Part shown: positions 1 through 9,196 of the stretch, piece after piece
How positions within the stretch are numbered: the first letter of the stretch is position 1
Layout of the letters: each line of letters begins with the position of its first letter
Notes under the pieces: model-generated
Told to the model about the DNA's origin: nothing
Seen by the model: only the letters and a program-made list of their open reading frames with translations
Database searches by the model: none
Program-made: the position numbers and the translations under genes
Source of the DNA: Ectothiorhodospira lacustris
GTDB taxonomy: Bacteria > Pseudomonadota > Gammaproteobacteria > Ectothiorhodospirales > Ectothiorhodospiraceae
Direction of reading: 5' to 3'
NCBI RefSeq assembly: GCF_022227845.1
Contig: NZ_JAJNQN010000008.1
Coordinates: forward strand, 1 to 64,000
Length of the DNA: 64,000 nt

Positions 1-8
1 GGACCATT

Positions 9-42
9 CCCCCCCGGGGCCGGCAGGCCGGCCCCGGGGGGG
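9..42. terminator. Long perfect hairpin downstream of the cytochrome c' gene
   Basis: Positions 9-23 and 28-42 are perfect 15-base complementary arms around a 4-base loop. The hairpin lies about 10 bases beyond the stop of the minus-strand cytochrome gene. Neither side carries a clear T-tract, so it may be a 3' stabilising or attenuating structure rather than a classical intrinsic terminator. Confidence 0.5.
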
Positions 43-52
43 ATAGGGGGAT

Positions 53-508
53 TTAGCGCGAGACGCGGAAATCGTCGTGGCAGGCCTTACAGGCCTGACC
101 CAGGCGACCGATCTCCATGCGGACCTCACGCTCGCCGGCATCACTGCTGGCCACCTCAAGCAGGCGGGCGGCCTGGGCCTCGAAGTTGCCGGCCAGTTCA
201 TCGAACCGGGCGCGGTTGGTCCAGACTTCGGGCTTGGCGGCGGTGTCACCCAAGTCGGAACCGTCCACATAGCCCTGCCAGGGCAGGTTCGCGGTGCGGG
301 CCATCTGCTCCGCGTGCTTGACCAGGACCTCCCGGTCAAACGGTCTGTCTCCCTGAGCCATGGCGCCCATGGGACCCATGTTCCACTTGAAGACCTGGAA
401 GACGGCCTTTCGATACTCGATGGCATCATCCGCTTCCACGGCCCATGCGGTGCCTGCAGCGACGGTCAGGGCCAGTCCGGCAATCAGTGCCTTTGCAGCG
501 ATCTTCAT
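53..508 (-). CDS. cycP: Cytochrome c' (class II c-type cytochrome)
   Basis: This encodes a periplasmic 151-residue haem protein. Residues 1-23 form a signal peptide ending in an Ala-rich cleavage site (AWA). The mature part is a four-helix-bundle cytochrome c' with the haem attachment motif CKACH near the C-terminus (about residues 140-144), the usual place for class II. The length is typical (about 130 mature residues). Cytochromes c' bind NO, CO or O2 at a five-coordinate haem and are linked to NO tolerance; which role applies here is not visible. The gene is transcribed alone, away from the chemoreceptor that follows, and ends just before a strong hairpin. Confidence 0.9.
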   Translation of the reverse strand: MKIAAKALIAGLALTVAAGTAWAVEADDAIEYRKAVFQVFKWNMGPMGAMAQGDRPFDREVLVKHAEQMARTANLPWQGYVDGSDLGDTAAKPEVWTNRARFDELAGNFEAQAARLLEVASSDAGEREVRMEIGRLGQACKACHDDFRVSR

Positions 509-604
509 GGTGTCGTACCTCCGTTGTTACTGAATTATCAAGCGTGCAAGTCTATCAATTCCTTCTAAGTATGTAACGCCTGCTTTGTGAGAATGCCGGC
601 CGAT

Positions 605-633
605 CTTTAAGGAATCCCTGTTTCGGCCGCTAT
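605..633 (+). promoter_or_regulatory. Possible sigma-28 (FliA) promoter for the chemoreceptor gene
   Basis: TTTAA at 605-609 and GCCGCTAT at 626-633 are 16 bases apart. They resemble the flagellar sigma-28 pattern TAAA-N15-GCCGATAA and lie about 75 bases upstream of an MCP gene, a common sigma-28 target. The match is imperfect. Confidence 0.3.
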
Positions 634-709
634 CGGGAAATAAATTCGTTCATGCGGCAGGGGCTCCGTTTCCTGTCGGATATCGGCAGCCACATCCAAG
701 GAGCATGCC

Positions 710-2335
710 ATGGGAATCAATCTGACCATCCGCCAGCGCCTGATCTTCATGATCGTGGCCAGCCTCGTCTTGATGACTGCCATTGGATTCCTCGGTCTGA
801 TGGGCATGTCTCAGGTCGAGCGGCAGCTTAAGACCGTCTACGACGACAGGCTGGTACCCATGGGTCAATTGGGCAATATCAACGAGATGCTGGTGAGTTC
901 CCGCATGAGTCTGCGGATGGCACTGAGCGACCCCCGCCAGCAGGTGATCGATGCGGCCATTGAGGAGGTGCAGGAAAACCGGCGCCGCATGGATCGGATC
1001 TGGGCTGATTACATGCAGACCTATCTCACGCCCCGGGAAGCCCAGATGGCGGCGAGCTTCGAAGCCCATCACACCGATTTGCAGCGCCGTGGCATTGATC
1101 CCCTGGTGAACGCCCTGAGGGCATGGAACTGGGAGGAAGCAGAGCGCATCCTCTTGGGAGACCTGGCCCGGACCTATCAGCAGGCTACGGACAGCCTCGG
1201 GAGATTGATGGACCTCCAGCTTGAGGTGGGCCGGCAGGTTTATGAGGACTCCCTGGTGCTTCACGGGCGTATTCAAAATGGGATGATCCTGATCCTGCTG
1301 CTGGGCCTGGCGGCCACCATGACAATCGGGTTATTGCTGATGCGGCGGATCACTGCCGCCCTGGAGCAGCTGGTGACGGCCAGCGGCCGGATGGCCCAGG
1401 GTGACCTGCACGCGACGGTACCGGCCAGCGGGGATGACGAATTGACCCGCGTTGCCCGTGCCTTCAACAGCATGGCAGACGGTTTCCGCACCATTCTCGG
1501 TCAGGTGAACGGCGCCACGGCCCAGTTGGCGGCAGCTTCGGAGCAGCTCTCCACCGTGACAGAACAGACCCTGCGGCGGGTGGGTGAGCAGCAGTCCCAG
1601 ACGGAGCTGGTGGCCACCGCCATGAACGAGATGACCGCCACCGTGCTTGAGGTGGCTCGCAGCGCGTCCGAGGCATCGTCTGCCGCCGGTCGGGCCAACG
1701 ACGAGTCCCGTGAGTCCCAGGCGACATCGGCGCAGGCCATCAAGGCCATTCAGGAACTGGCGGGAGAGATCAGCCGGGCCGCCGACGTGATCCAGAAGCT
1801 GGAGGCGGACAGTGAGAAGATCGGTGCCGTACTGGATGTGATCCAGGGCATTGCCGAGCAGACCAACCTGCTGGCCCTGAATGCGGCCATTGAGGCGGCC
1901 CGGGCCGGTGAGCAGGGGCGTGGCTTTGCCGTGGTGGCGGACGAGGTGCGGACTCTGGCAAGCCGGACCCAGACCTCCACCCGGGAGATCGAGTCCATGA
2001 TCAAGACGCTGCAGGACGGTGCCAGGGCCGCCGTGCAGGTGATGCAGTCAGGCCGCAAGCGGGCGGAGGACACCTCGGCGGGGGCCGGCGAGGCCGACAA
2101 GTCCCTGCGCGCCATCGTCGCGGCGGTGGGCACCATCACCGACATGAGCGCCCAGATCGCCAGCGCCGCCGAAGAACAGAGCGCCGTGGCCGAGGACATC
2201 AACCAGAATGTGGTGCGCATCAGCGAGGGCGGTCATGACGTCTCTTCGGGAGCCCGGGAAACCGCTCACGCCGCCCGTGATCTGGCCCGCCTGGCGGCTG
2301 AGCTGAGAAGTGCGGTGGAGCGATTCAGGATCTAG
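710..2335 (+). CDS. Methyl-accepting chemotaxis protein
   Basis: This is a 541-residue transmembrane chemoreceptor. TM1 is about residues 13-33 and is followed by a roughly 155-residue periplasmic four-helix-type sensor region. TM2 is about 189-211, a HAMP domain about 212-265, and the rest is a coiled-coil signalling domain. The conserved hairpin tip ([20 protein letters not shown]...) begins near residue 383. AAGGAG lies 6 bases before the ATG. There is no C-terminal CheR/CheB-binding pentapeptide (it ends ...ERFRI), unlike the receptor in the che cluster. The ligand cannot be predicted. Confidence 0.93.
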   Translation: MGINLTIRQRLIFMIVASLVLMTAIGFLGLMGMSQVERQLKTVYDDRLVPMGQLGNINEMLVSSRMSLRMALSDPRQQVIDAAIEEVQENRRRMDRIWADYMQTYLTPREAQMAASFEAHHTDLQRRGIDPLVNALRAWNWEEAERILLGDLARTYQQATDSLGRLMDLQLEVGRQVYEDSLVLHGRIQNGMILILLLGLAATMTIGLLLMRRITAALEQLVTASGRMAQGDLHATVPASGDDELTRVARAFNSMADGFRTILGQVNGATAQLAAASEQLSTVTEQTLRRVGEQQSQTELVATAMNEMTATVLEVARSASEASSAAGRANDESRESQATSAQAIKAIQELAGEISRAADVIQKLEADSEKIGAVLDVIQGIAEQTNLLALNAAIEAARAGEQGRGFAVVADEVRTLASRTQTSTREIESMIKTLQDGARAAVQVMQSGRKRAEDTSAGAGEADKSLRAIVAAVGTITDMSAQIASAAEEQSAVAEDINQNVVRISEGGHDVSSGARETAHAARDLARLAAELRSAVERFRI

Positions 2336-2377
2336 CACAGGCTGTATTCCGACCGTGCAACTGGGTATGCTTGCGGG

Positions 2378-3064
2378 ATGAACATACGCTGCATCACCTT
2401 CGATCTGGATGACACCTTGTGGGACTGTGCCCCCGTGATCCAGAACGCGGAACGGATCTTTCATGACTGGCTCACGGCCCACTATCCGCGCATTGCCCAG
2501 CGCCATGGCCTGGAGGCCATGGTTCGTCATCGCCAGGCCTGGTTTGCCGAGCGCCGTCACCTGCACTACGACATGACCCGTCTGCGCAAGCACTGGCTGC
2601 GCATCCTGGCGGCCCAGTCGGGTTATGGCGATGAGTTGGTGGAACCGGCGTTTCGGGTATTTTGGGAGGCGCGCAACCAGGTGTCTCTCTATGACGATGT
2701 GCTGGAGACGCTGGACCGTTTGCGGGGGCATTTTCGCATCGGCGCCATCACCAACGGCAATGCCTGTGTGCACCACATCGGTATCGGTGACCGGTTCGAT
2801 TTCGTGATCACCTCCGCCACCGCCGGGGTCGCCAAGCCGTCGGCGCGGATCTTCACCGCCGCCTTGGACGAGGCCGGGGTCGAGGCGTCCCAGGCCCTGC
2901 ATGTGGGGGATGACGCCGAGCGGGATGTGCGCGGGGCGGCCCGGGTGGGGATGCGTACCGCCTGGGTCAATCCCCATGCTCTGGCCTGGGAGAGCGGCGG
3001 TTCACCCCCTGATCTGACCCTGCGGTCGGTGTCGGAACTGCCGGCCCGACTGCTGCCGCGCTGA
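2378..3064 (+). CDS. HAD-family hydrolase (HAD-IA, YigB-like)
   Basis: This 228-residue soluble phosphatase-type protein carries the HAD motifs in order. Motif I is DLDDTLWD near residue 9, with the nucleophile Asp and general acid Asp. A helical cap follows. Motif II is TNGN about residue 125, motif III the Lys in AKPSARIF about 150, and motif IV the acidic pair in HVGDDAERD. The layout matches HAD-IA phosphatases such as YigB (FMN phosphatase), but the cap decides substrate and I cannot assign one. It lies 42 bases after the MCP gene on the same strand and may be co-transcribed with it. Confidence 0.85.
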   Translation: MNIRCITFDLDDTLWDCAPVIQNAERIFHDWLTAHYPRIAQRHGLEAMVRHRQAWFAERRHLHYDMTRLRKHWLRILAAQSGYGDELVEPAFRVFWEARNQVSLYDDVLETLDRLRGHFRIGAITNGNACVHHIGIGDRFDFVITSATAGVAKPSARIFTAALDEAGVEASQALHVGDDAERDVRGAARVGMRTAWVNPHALAWESGGSPPDLTLRSVSELPARLLPR

Positions 3065-3069
3065 CCCGC

Positions 3070-3113
3070 CATCCCCTCTCCCTTGGGGGGAAGGGTCGGG
3101 GATGAGGGGGAAG
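3070..3113. repeat. Pyrimidine/purine hairpin repeat between convergent genes (copy 1)
   Basis: A C/T-rich arm (3073-3084) is followed by G-rich sequence containing GGGTCGGGGATGAGGGGG. The element lies between the stop of the HAD gene and the stop of tesA. Related elements occupy the gaps at 12839-12885 and 44765-44801, again between convergent genes, so it is probably a bidirectional terminator-like repeat. Confidence 0.55.
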
Positions 3114-3127
3114 GCGGATCAGACAGG

Positions 3128-3751
3128 CTACGGATCACCTTGTGCCAGCACCTCCTCCAGCACCGTCCATACCGTATCCAGCATGATCGGCTGGGCCTCG
3201 GCGGTGGGATGGATGCCGTCCGCCTGCATCAGATCCGGTTCCAAGGCCACCCCCTCCAGCAGGAAGGGCACCAGCGGCACGTCATATTCCTGGGCCAGCT
3301 CATGGTAGATCCGGTGGAACCTCTCGGTAAAATGTCTGCCCAAGTTGGGCGGTACCTGAATGCCCACCAGCAGCACCCGTGCACCGCTGTCCTGACTGAG
3401 CCGGATCATGCGGGACAGGTTTTCCCGGATCTCGCCCAGGGCGGTGCCCCGCAGCCCGTCGTTACCTCCGAGGCTGATGATGACCAGCTCGGGCTGGTGC
3501 CGTTCCAGGGCTCGGGGCAGCCGGGTCAGGCCGCCACGGCTGGTTTCGCCGCTGATGCTGGCGTTGACCACAGTCCAGGCATGGCCGTTTTCCTCCAGTC
3601 GGTGTTCCAGCAGGGCCACCCAGCCTTGTTCCACCGGGATGCCCCAGGCAGCACTCAGGCTGTCGCCCATGATGAGCAGGGCAGGGCGTTCGGCCGCCGC
3701 CAGGGCGGGCAGGCACAACAAGCACAGCAGCAAAAGGAGTCGTGATCGCAT
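3128..3751 (-). CDS. tesA: Periplasmic arylesterase / thioesterase I (SGNH hydrolase)
   Basis: This is a 207-residue GDSL/SGNH esterase. Residues 1-20 form a signal peptide, so it acts in the periplasm. Block I is MGDSLSAAWG with catalytic Ser31. The block II Gly and block III Asn (SLGGND) follow, and the DGIHP Asp/His dyad is near the C-terminus. Length and motifs fit E. coli TesA (thioesterase I / lysophospholipase L1). It is divergent from ybbA, as in E. coli, but here the two start codons overlap on opposite strands (3749-3752), so each ribosome-binding region lies inside the other gene. Confidence 0.93.
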   Translation of the reverse strand: MRSRLLLLLCLLCLPALAAAERPALLIMGDSLSAAWGIPVEQGWVALLEHRLEENGHAWTVVNASISGETSRGGLTRLPRALERHQPELVIISLGGNDGLRGTALGEIRENLSRMIRLSQDSGARVLLVGIQVPPNLGRHFTERFHRIYHELAQEYDVPLVPFLLEGVALEPDLMQADGIHPTAEAQPIMLDTVWTVLEEVLAQGDP

Positions 3752-4442
3752 GGTGTTGTCTCAATCCTCCGCCGCCGTGGTGTCGGCGAGCAGTCTCGTC
3801 AAATCCGTAGAGGGTCCGGGTGGTGAACTTGCCATTCTAAAGGGGGTGGACCTGACCGTGGCAAATGCCGAGGCGGTGGCCATCGTCGGTGCCTCGGGGT
3901 CGGGCAAGTCCACCCTGCTGGGTCTGTTGGCCGGATTGGACCTGCCCACGGATGGGGAGGTTCAGTTGCTGGGTCGTTTCCTGGGCGGACTCACCGAAGA
4001 TCAGCGGGCCATGCTCCGGGCCGGGCAAGTGGGATTCGTGTTTCAGTCCTTTCAGCTGCTGCCGGCCCTGACCGCCCTGGAGAACGTGATGCTGACCCTG
4101 GAACTGTCCGGGCGGGCCGGGGATGCACGGGCGGGCGCCCTTGAGGCCCTGGAGCAGGTGGGACTGTCCCGGCGAGTGGCTCATTATCCCGGTCAGCTCT
4201 CCGGTGGTGAGCAGCAGCGGGTGGCCATCGCCCGGGCCTTTGCCGCCCACCCCCGGGTACTGTTTGCCGATGAACCCACCGGCAACCTGGACCAGCAGAC
4301 CGGGGAGCAGATCATCCGCCTGTTGTTCAACCTCAAGGAAGCCTACGGCACGGCCCTGGTACTGGTGACCCACGACATGGATCTGGCGGCCCGGTGCGAG
4401 CGTCGCTACCGACTCAGTGACGGCGTGCTGGAGGCGACATGA
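3750..4442 (+). CDS. ybbA: ABC transporter ATP-binding protein YbbA
   Basis: This 230-residue LolD/MacB-type ATPase has Walker [10 protein letters not shown] (about residues 47-55), the Q-loop in [17 protein letters not shown], signature [14 protein letters not shown], Walker [13 protein letters not shown] and the H-loop VTHDMD. The ATG at 3750 is chosen because it follows AAAGGAG (3732-3738) and gives the normal family length. It overlaps the next gene by ATGA, indicating translational coupling to the YbbP permease. The pair is a FtsX/MacB-superfamily complex. In E. coli ybbA-ybbP is also divergent from tesA, and a link to lipid or thioesterase function has been suggested but is not established. 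Confidence 0.93.
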   Translation: MVLSQSSAAVVSASSLVKSVEGPGGELAILKGVDLTVANAEAVAIVGASGSGKSTLLGLLAGLDLPTDGEVQLLGRFLGGLTEDQRAMLRAGQVGFVFQSFQLLPALTALENVMLTLELSGRAGDARAGALEALEQVGLSRRVAHYPGQLSGGEQQRVAIARAFAAHPRVLFADEPTGNLDQQTGEQIIRLLFNLKEAYGTALVLVTHDMDLAARCERRYRLSDGVLEAT

Positions 4443-6931
4443 ATCAGGTATTGCGGTATTCCTGGCTGTCTCTGGGGCGGGAATGGCGCGCCGGTGAGTT
4501 GCGCATCCTGGCCGTGGCCTTGGTCATCGCGGTGGCGGCCGTCACCTCGGTCAGTTTTTTCACCGACCGGGTGCAGCGGGGCATGTCCCAACAGGCCACC
4601 CAGTTGCTGGGGGGCGATCTGAGCATCACCTCGTCGGCGCCGCCGGCGGCGGCCGTCACGGCGGAGGCTCGCCGCCTGGGGCTGGAGACGGCCCGCCATG
4701 TGAGTTTCCCCAGCGTGGTCATGGCCGGGGATGCCTCCCAGCTTACCGAGATCAAGGCCGTCAGCGGCGGTTGGCCCTTGCGTGGTTCGGTGAGGATCAG
4801 CGGGGTCCTGTTCGGCGATGAGCAGGAGACTCGTGAGGTCCCCGGTCGTGGTGAGGCCTGGGCCGAACCCCGCCTGCTGCAGCTGCTGGGCCTGTCGGTG
4901 GGTGACCGGCTGCAGGTGGGGGATCTGGAGATGACCCTTTCCCGCGTCATCACCTATGAGCCGGACCGGGGCGGTGATCTGTTTCAGCTCGGACCCCGGG
5001 TGCTGATCCATCTGGATGATCTGGGCGCCACGGGACTGGTGGTGCCGGGCAGCCGGGTGAGTCACCGGTTGCTGGTCGCCGGCGGTGAATCCCAGGTGGC
5101 GGCGTTTCGTGACTGGGCGCAATCGCACCTGACGGAGCGGGAGCGGCTGGAAGGGGTCGGGGATGCCCGCCCCGAACTGCGAGGCGCCATCGCCCGGGGT
5201 GAACAGTTCCTCGGGCTGGCGGCCCTGGTGGCCGTGCTGCTGGCGGGGGGCGCCGTGGCGGTGGCGGCCCGTCACTACAGTGATCGCCAGTCCGATGTGA
5301 GTGCGATCATGCGTTGCCTGGGGGCCTCCCGGGCCTTCGTGCTGCAGGTCTTCATCCTGCGCATCCTCTGGCTGGCCCTGGCCGCCAGTGTCGTGGGGTT
5401 GGTGCTCGGCTTCCTGGCCCAGTGGGCGCTGGCGGCCCTGCTGGCCCAGTGGTTCCCGGGCACCTTGCCCCTGCCGTCCCTGTGGCCGGCCTTTACCGGC
5501 CTGGCGGTCGGCGTGGTGACGGCCCTGGGCTTTGGCTTGCCGGCCCTGCTGCGAATCGGCCAGGTGCCGCCGCTGCGGGTATTGCGCCGTGACCTGGGGG
5601 CGCCGCCCCCGGCCATGTGGCTGGCGCTGGTGCTGGCCCTGACCGCCCTGGGCGGGTTGTTGCTGTGGCAGGCGGGGGATGTGCGGCTGGCGGCCTGGGT
5701 CCTTGGGGGGGGCGGCCTGACGGTGGTGATGTTGTGGGGCGCGGCCTGGGCGCTGGTGCTGGGACTCAAGCCCCTGCGTACCCGGGGCGGGGTGGCACTG
5801 CGGTTCGGCCTGGCCAATCTGTCCCGGCGCGGGGCCTTGAGCGCGGTCCAGCTGGCGGCCTTCGGGCTGGGGATCATGGCCCTGTTGCTGTTGGCGCTGG
5901 TGCGGGTGGATCTGCTCTCCAGTTGGGAGGGTAGCCTGCCGCCTGAGGCCCCCAATCACTTCATGATCAACGTCCAGCCGGACCAGGTGGTCCCCCTGCA
6001 GGCACTGTTCGAGGATAAGGGGTTGCCGGCGCCCACGTACTACCCCATGATCCGTGGCCGTCTGACGGCGATGAACGATGTGCCGGTGCGCCCGGAGACG
6101 TTCGAAAATCCCCGGGCGGAGCGGCTGGCCTCACGGGAGTTCAATCTCTCCTTTGCCCGTGATCTGCAGCCGGATAACCGGGTGGTGGCCGGGCAGTGGT
6201 GGTCCGGCGATTCCGCCGGGCGGGAGTTTTCCCTGGAGGAGGGATTAGCGGAGACCCTGGGAGTGGCACTGGGCGATGTGCTGGAATTCAACATCTCCGG
6301 TGAGCCGCTGATCGGTCGCGTCACCAGCCTGCGCAGCGTGGAGTGGGATTCCTTCAATGTGAACTTCTTCGTGTTGTCACCGCCGGGTCTACTGGAAGAT
6401 CATCCCATGACCTACGTGACCAGCTTCCACCTGGCGGAAGGGCAGTCCGATCTCCTGACGGAGATGGTGAGGCAGTTCCCCAGCATCACCATCCTCGACG
6501 TGCGGGCCCTGATGCAGCAGGTGCGTGACATCATCGACCGGGCCAGCCTGGCAGTGGAGTATGTGTTCCTGTTCACCCTGGCGGCGGGGGTGACCGTGCT
6601 CTATGCGGCCATTCATGCCACCCGCGATCTGCGCCGGCGGGAAAGTGCCATCCTGCGCACCCTGGGCGCCGGGCGGCGCCAGGTGCTGGTGGGCCTGCTG
6701 GCGGAGTTCACCGTCATGGGGGCCCTGGCGGGCCTTTTGGCCGGCGCGGGGGCGAGCGGCATCGGCTGGGTGCTGGCCCGGCAGGTGTTCGACCTGTCCT
6801 ATGTCTTCAACCCCTGGCTCTGGGTGCTGGGCATCGGCGGTGGCGCCCTGGGGGTGGGACTGGCCGGCTGGCTGGGTGCCCGCTCCGTGCTGCGGCAGCC
6901 ACCCCTGCTCACCCTGCGGCAGCTCACCTGA
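4439..6931 (+). CDS. ybbP: ABC transporter permease YbbP (FtsX family)
   Basis: This is an 830-residue inner-membrane permease with the duplicated FtsX/MacB layout. An N-terminal TM (about residues 20-42) leads to a large periplasmic domain (about 45-255). A multi-helix block spans about 260-500, a second periplasmic domain about 500-700, and a final three-TM FtsX block about 700-820. It contains the FtsX-type stretch RRESAILRTLGAGRRQVL. It is coupled by a 4-base overlap to YbbA. The substrate is unknown; the fold suggests mechanotransmission or lipid/lipoprotein handling rather than classical import. Confidence 0.9.
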   Translation: MNQVLRYSWLSLGREWRAGELRILAVALVIAVAAVTSVSFFTDRVQRGMSQQATQLLGGDLSITSSAPPAAAVTAEARRLGLETARHVSFPSVVMAGDASQLTEIKAVSGGWPLRGSVRISGVLFGDEQETREVPGRGEAWAEPRLLQLLGLSVGDRLQVGDLEMTLSRVITYEPDRGGDLFQLGPRVLIHLDDLGATGLVVPGSRVSHRLLVAGGESQVAAFRDWAQSHLTERERLEGVGDARPELRGAIARGEQFLGLAALVAVLLAGGAVAVAARHYSDRQSDVSAIMRCLGASRAFVLQVFILRILWLALAASVVGLVLGFLAQWALAALLAQWFPGTLPLPSLWPAFTGLAVGVVTALGFGLPALLRIGQVPPLRVLRRDLGAPPPAMWLALVLALTALGGLLLWQAGDVRLAAWVLGGGGLTVVMLWGAAWALVLGLKPLRTRGGVALRFGLANLSRRGALSAVQLAAFGLGIMALLLLALVRVDLLSSWEGSLPPEAPNHFMINVQPDQVVPLQALFEDKGLPAPTYYPMIRGRLTAMNDVPVRPETFENPRAERLASREFNLSFARDLQPDNRVVAGQWWSGDSAGREFSLEEGLAETLGVALGDVLEFNISGEPLIGRVTSLRSVEWDSFNVNFFVLSPPGLLEDHPMTYVTSFHLAEGQSDLLTEMVRQFPSITILDVRALMQQVRDIIDRASLAVEYVFLFTLAAGVTVLYAAIHATRDLRRRESAILRTLGAGRRQVLVGLLAEFTVMGALAGLLAGAGASGIGWVLARQVFDLSYVFNPWLWVLGIGGGALGVGLAGWLGARSVLRQPPLLTLRQLT

Positions 6932-7000
6932 TCATCATGGAAATCACCTGCCGGGGTTGGACATCGCCCCGGCAGCTACAGATGGATATACTCTGCCCCC

Positions 7001-9172
7001 ATGCGTCATACCCGATACGACAAGTCGTCCCTGGTCCATGAGTCCCGCGAAGCCCTGGCGGCGCGTTTTACGCCTCCCGGGGGAGGGACCGATGTCCGTC
7101 TGTCCATGGCCCTCACCTATGCCCTGGCGGATCACGAGCGTCAGACCCGCCAGCCCCATTGCCTGGACGTGGCCGAGAACCTGCGGGTGCTGGGGGTGGA
7201 CAAGGACACCCTGATCGCCACGCTGTTGCTGGATGCCCATTTCGACGGCAGTCTCTCCGACGAGGACCTGTCCCGCCACTTCGGTGAGCACGTCACCCGG
7301 CTGGTGAAGAACGTACATCTGCTCACCACATTCCGCAGTGCCCCGGGTCAGCTGGACGGGGCGCCGGAGCAGGCCGAGCGGCTGCGCCGCATGTTGCTGG
7401 CCATGGTGGACGATGTCCGGGCCGTGCTCATCAAGCTGGCCTATCGCCTGCAGCATCTGCGGCTGATGTCCCAGGAGCCGGATGAACTGGCCCGGGCCTA
7501 TGCCCGGGAGACCCAGGAGATCTTCACCCCCCTGGCCAACCGTCTGGGCGTGGCCCAGCTCAAGTGGGAGATGGAAGACCTGGCGTTCCGCATCCAGGAC
7601 CCGGATCACTACCGCATGGTGGCCAAGCTGCTGGAAGAGAGTCGGCTGGAGCGGGAGCAGTACATCCAGGACTTCACCGAACGCCTGCGCCAGGCCTTGG
7701 TGGAAGAGCATGTGGCCGGGGAAGTGCGGGGTCGGCCCAAGCACATCTACAGCATCTGGAAGAAGATGGATCGCAAGCAGCTGGAATTTCAGGACCTGTA
7801 TGACCTGCGCGCGGTGCGGGTGATCGTGGACCGGGTTTCCACCTGCTACGCGGTACTGGGGGTGGTGCACAGCTGCTGGCCTCACATTCCCAAGGAGTTC
7901 GACGATTACATTGCCAACCCCAAGGACAACGGCTATCAGTCCCTGCATACGGCGGTCATCGGCCCCAACGGCAAGGTGGTGGAGGTGCAGATCCGCACCC
8001 GCGATATGGATGCGTTCGCCGAACTGGGGGTGGCCGCCCATTGGCGCTACAAGGAAGGGGGGCGTGAGGATCAGGCCCTGATGCGTGCCATCGCCTCCCT
8101 CAGACGCTTGCTGGATCACCAGGAGGATGACCGGGAGTTGTTGGAGGATTTCCGTTCCGAGCTGTTCCAGGATCGGGTCTTCGTGCTGACCCCTCGGGGG
8201 GATGTGGTGGACCTGCCCAAGGGGGCCACCCCGCTGGATTTTGCCTACGCCATTCATACCGAAGTGGGGCATCGTTGCCGGGGCGCCAAGGTCAACGGCC
8301 GCATCGTGCCCCTGACCCATGAGCTGCGCTCCGGTGAGCGGGTCGAGGTCCTCACCACCCGTCAGGGCGGCCCCAGCCGGGACTGGATGAATCCCAATAT
8401 GGGCTATCTGCGCACCTCCCGAGCCCGGTCCAAGGCGCGCAGCTGGTTCAAGCTCCAGGATCATGACAAGAACCTCCATGAGGGGCGTCAGATCCTGGAG
8501 CGGGAGGCCCAGCGTCAGGGCGTGAGCGAGCCGGATATGGATGAACTGCTCAAGCGCTTCCATCAGCCCAGTCGGGATGAACTGCTGGTGGCCGTCGGTG
8601 CGGGTGAGATCACTCCGGCCCAGTTGGCCAGCGCCATGCAGGTGCCCATGGCCCTGACTGCTGAAGAGACCCTCATGGGACGGCGCAGCCGCCGTCCTGC
8701 GGAGAAGGGCGGCACTGGCGAAAAGGGCATTCAGATCCGTGGTGTGGGCAATCTGCTCACCCAGGTGGCGCGTTGCTGCCGGCCGGTACCGGGGGACCTC
8801 ATCGTCGGTTACATCACTCGGGGTAAGGGGGTGACCATCCACCGGCGGGACTGCATCAATATCCTGCGCATGCCTACCGAGAAGCGCTATCGCCTGGTGG
8901 AGGTGACCTGGGGGGAGGAGCGTCAGGCCTATCCGGTGGTGGTCCACGTCGAGGCCTTTGACCGCCAGGGGTTGTTGCGGGACATCACCCAGGTCCTGGC
9001 CAATGAGCGGATCAATGTCCTGGCCGCCTCCACCCGCACCGACCCGGCGGAACGCTCCGTCACCATGGATCTGACCCTGGAGATTACCGATACGGGGCAG
9101 CTCAGTACGGTGATGGACAAGATCGGAGCCCTGCCGAACATCTTTGCGGTGCGGCGGGTGGCCACCGGCTAG
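7001..9172 (+). CDS. relA: GTP pyrophosphokinase RelA, hydrolase-dead
   Basis: This 723-residue long RSH protein makes (p)ppGpp from ATP and GTP/GDP on stalled ribosomes. The N-terminal HD hydrolase region is inactivated: the usual HDxxED is replaced by LLDAHFDG (about residues 74-81), as in gammaproteobacterial RelA. The synthetase domain is intact, with RPKHIYSIWKKM near 245, DLYDLRAVRV, and EFDDYIANPKDNGYQSLH near 300. TGS (about 390-450), a Cys-rich CC-type segment (VARCCRPVPGD) and a C-terminal ACT domain (about 645-720) follow. A TATACT sequence sits 8 bases before the ATG and there is no clear ribosome-binding site, so the 5' leader may be very short. Confidence 0.95.
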   Translation: MRHTRYDKSSLVHESREALAARFTPPGGGTDVRLSMALTYALADHERQTRQPHCLDVAENLRVLGVDKDTLIATLLLDAHFDGSLSDEDLSRHFGEHVTRLVKNVHLLTTFRSAPGQLDGAPEQAERLRRMLLAMVDDVRAVLIKLAYRLQHLRLMSQEPDELARAYARETQEIFTPLANRLGVAQLKWEMEDLAFRIQDPDHYRMVAKLLEESRLEREQYIQDFTERLRQALVEEHVAGEVRGRPKHIYSIWKKMDRKQLEFQDLYDLRAVRVIVDRVSTCYAVLGVVHSCWPHIPKEFDDYIANPKDNGYQSLHTAVIGPNGKVVEVQIRTRDMDAFAELGVAAHWRYKEGGREDQALMRAIASLRRLLDHQEDDRELLEDFRSELFQDRVFVLTPRGDVVDLPKGATPLDFAYAIHTEVGHRCRGAKVNGRIVPLTHELRSGERVEVLTTRQGGPSRDWMNPNMGYLRTSRARSKARSWFKLQDHDKNLHEGRQILEREAQRQGVSEPDMDELLKRFHQPSRDELLVAVGAGEITPAQLASAMQVPMALTAEETLMGRRSRRPAEKGGTGEKGIQIRGVGNLLTQVARCCRPVPGDLIVGYITRGKGVTIHRRDCINILRMPTEKRYRLVEVTWGEERQAYPVVVHVEAFDRQGLLRDITQVLANERINVLAASTRTDPAERSVTMDLTLEITDTGQLSTVMDKIGALPNIFAVRRVATG

Positions 9173-9196
9173 CCGCTATATCTGGAGGAGTCGTTT

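Noticed and set aside
509-709. FNR box upstream of the cytochrome c' gene (ATCAA at 537-541)
   Set aside because: The partner half-site is TACTG, not TTGAT, so there is no real dyad.
4406-5959. Long open frame antisense to ybbP (Gln/His/Pro-rich)
   Set aside because: High GC removes stop codons from the antisense frame. The translation is low-complexity Q/H/G/P and the sense gene is clear. The same applies to 6944-8947, 10633-11796, 39720-42488, 52113-53834 and 61021-62373.
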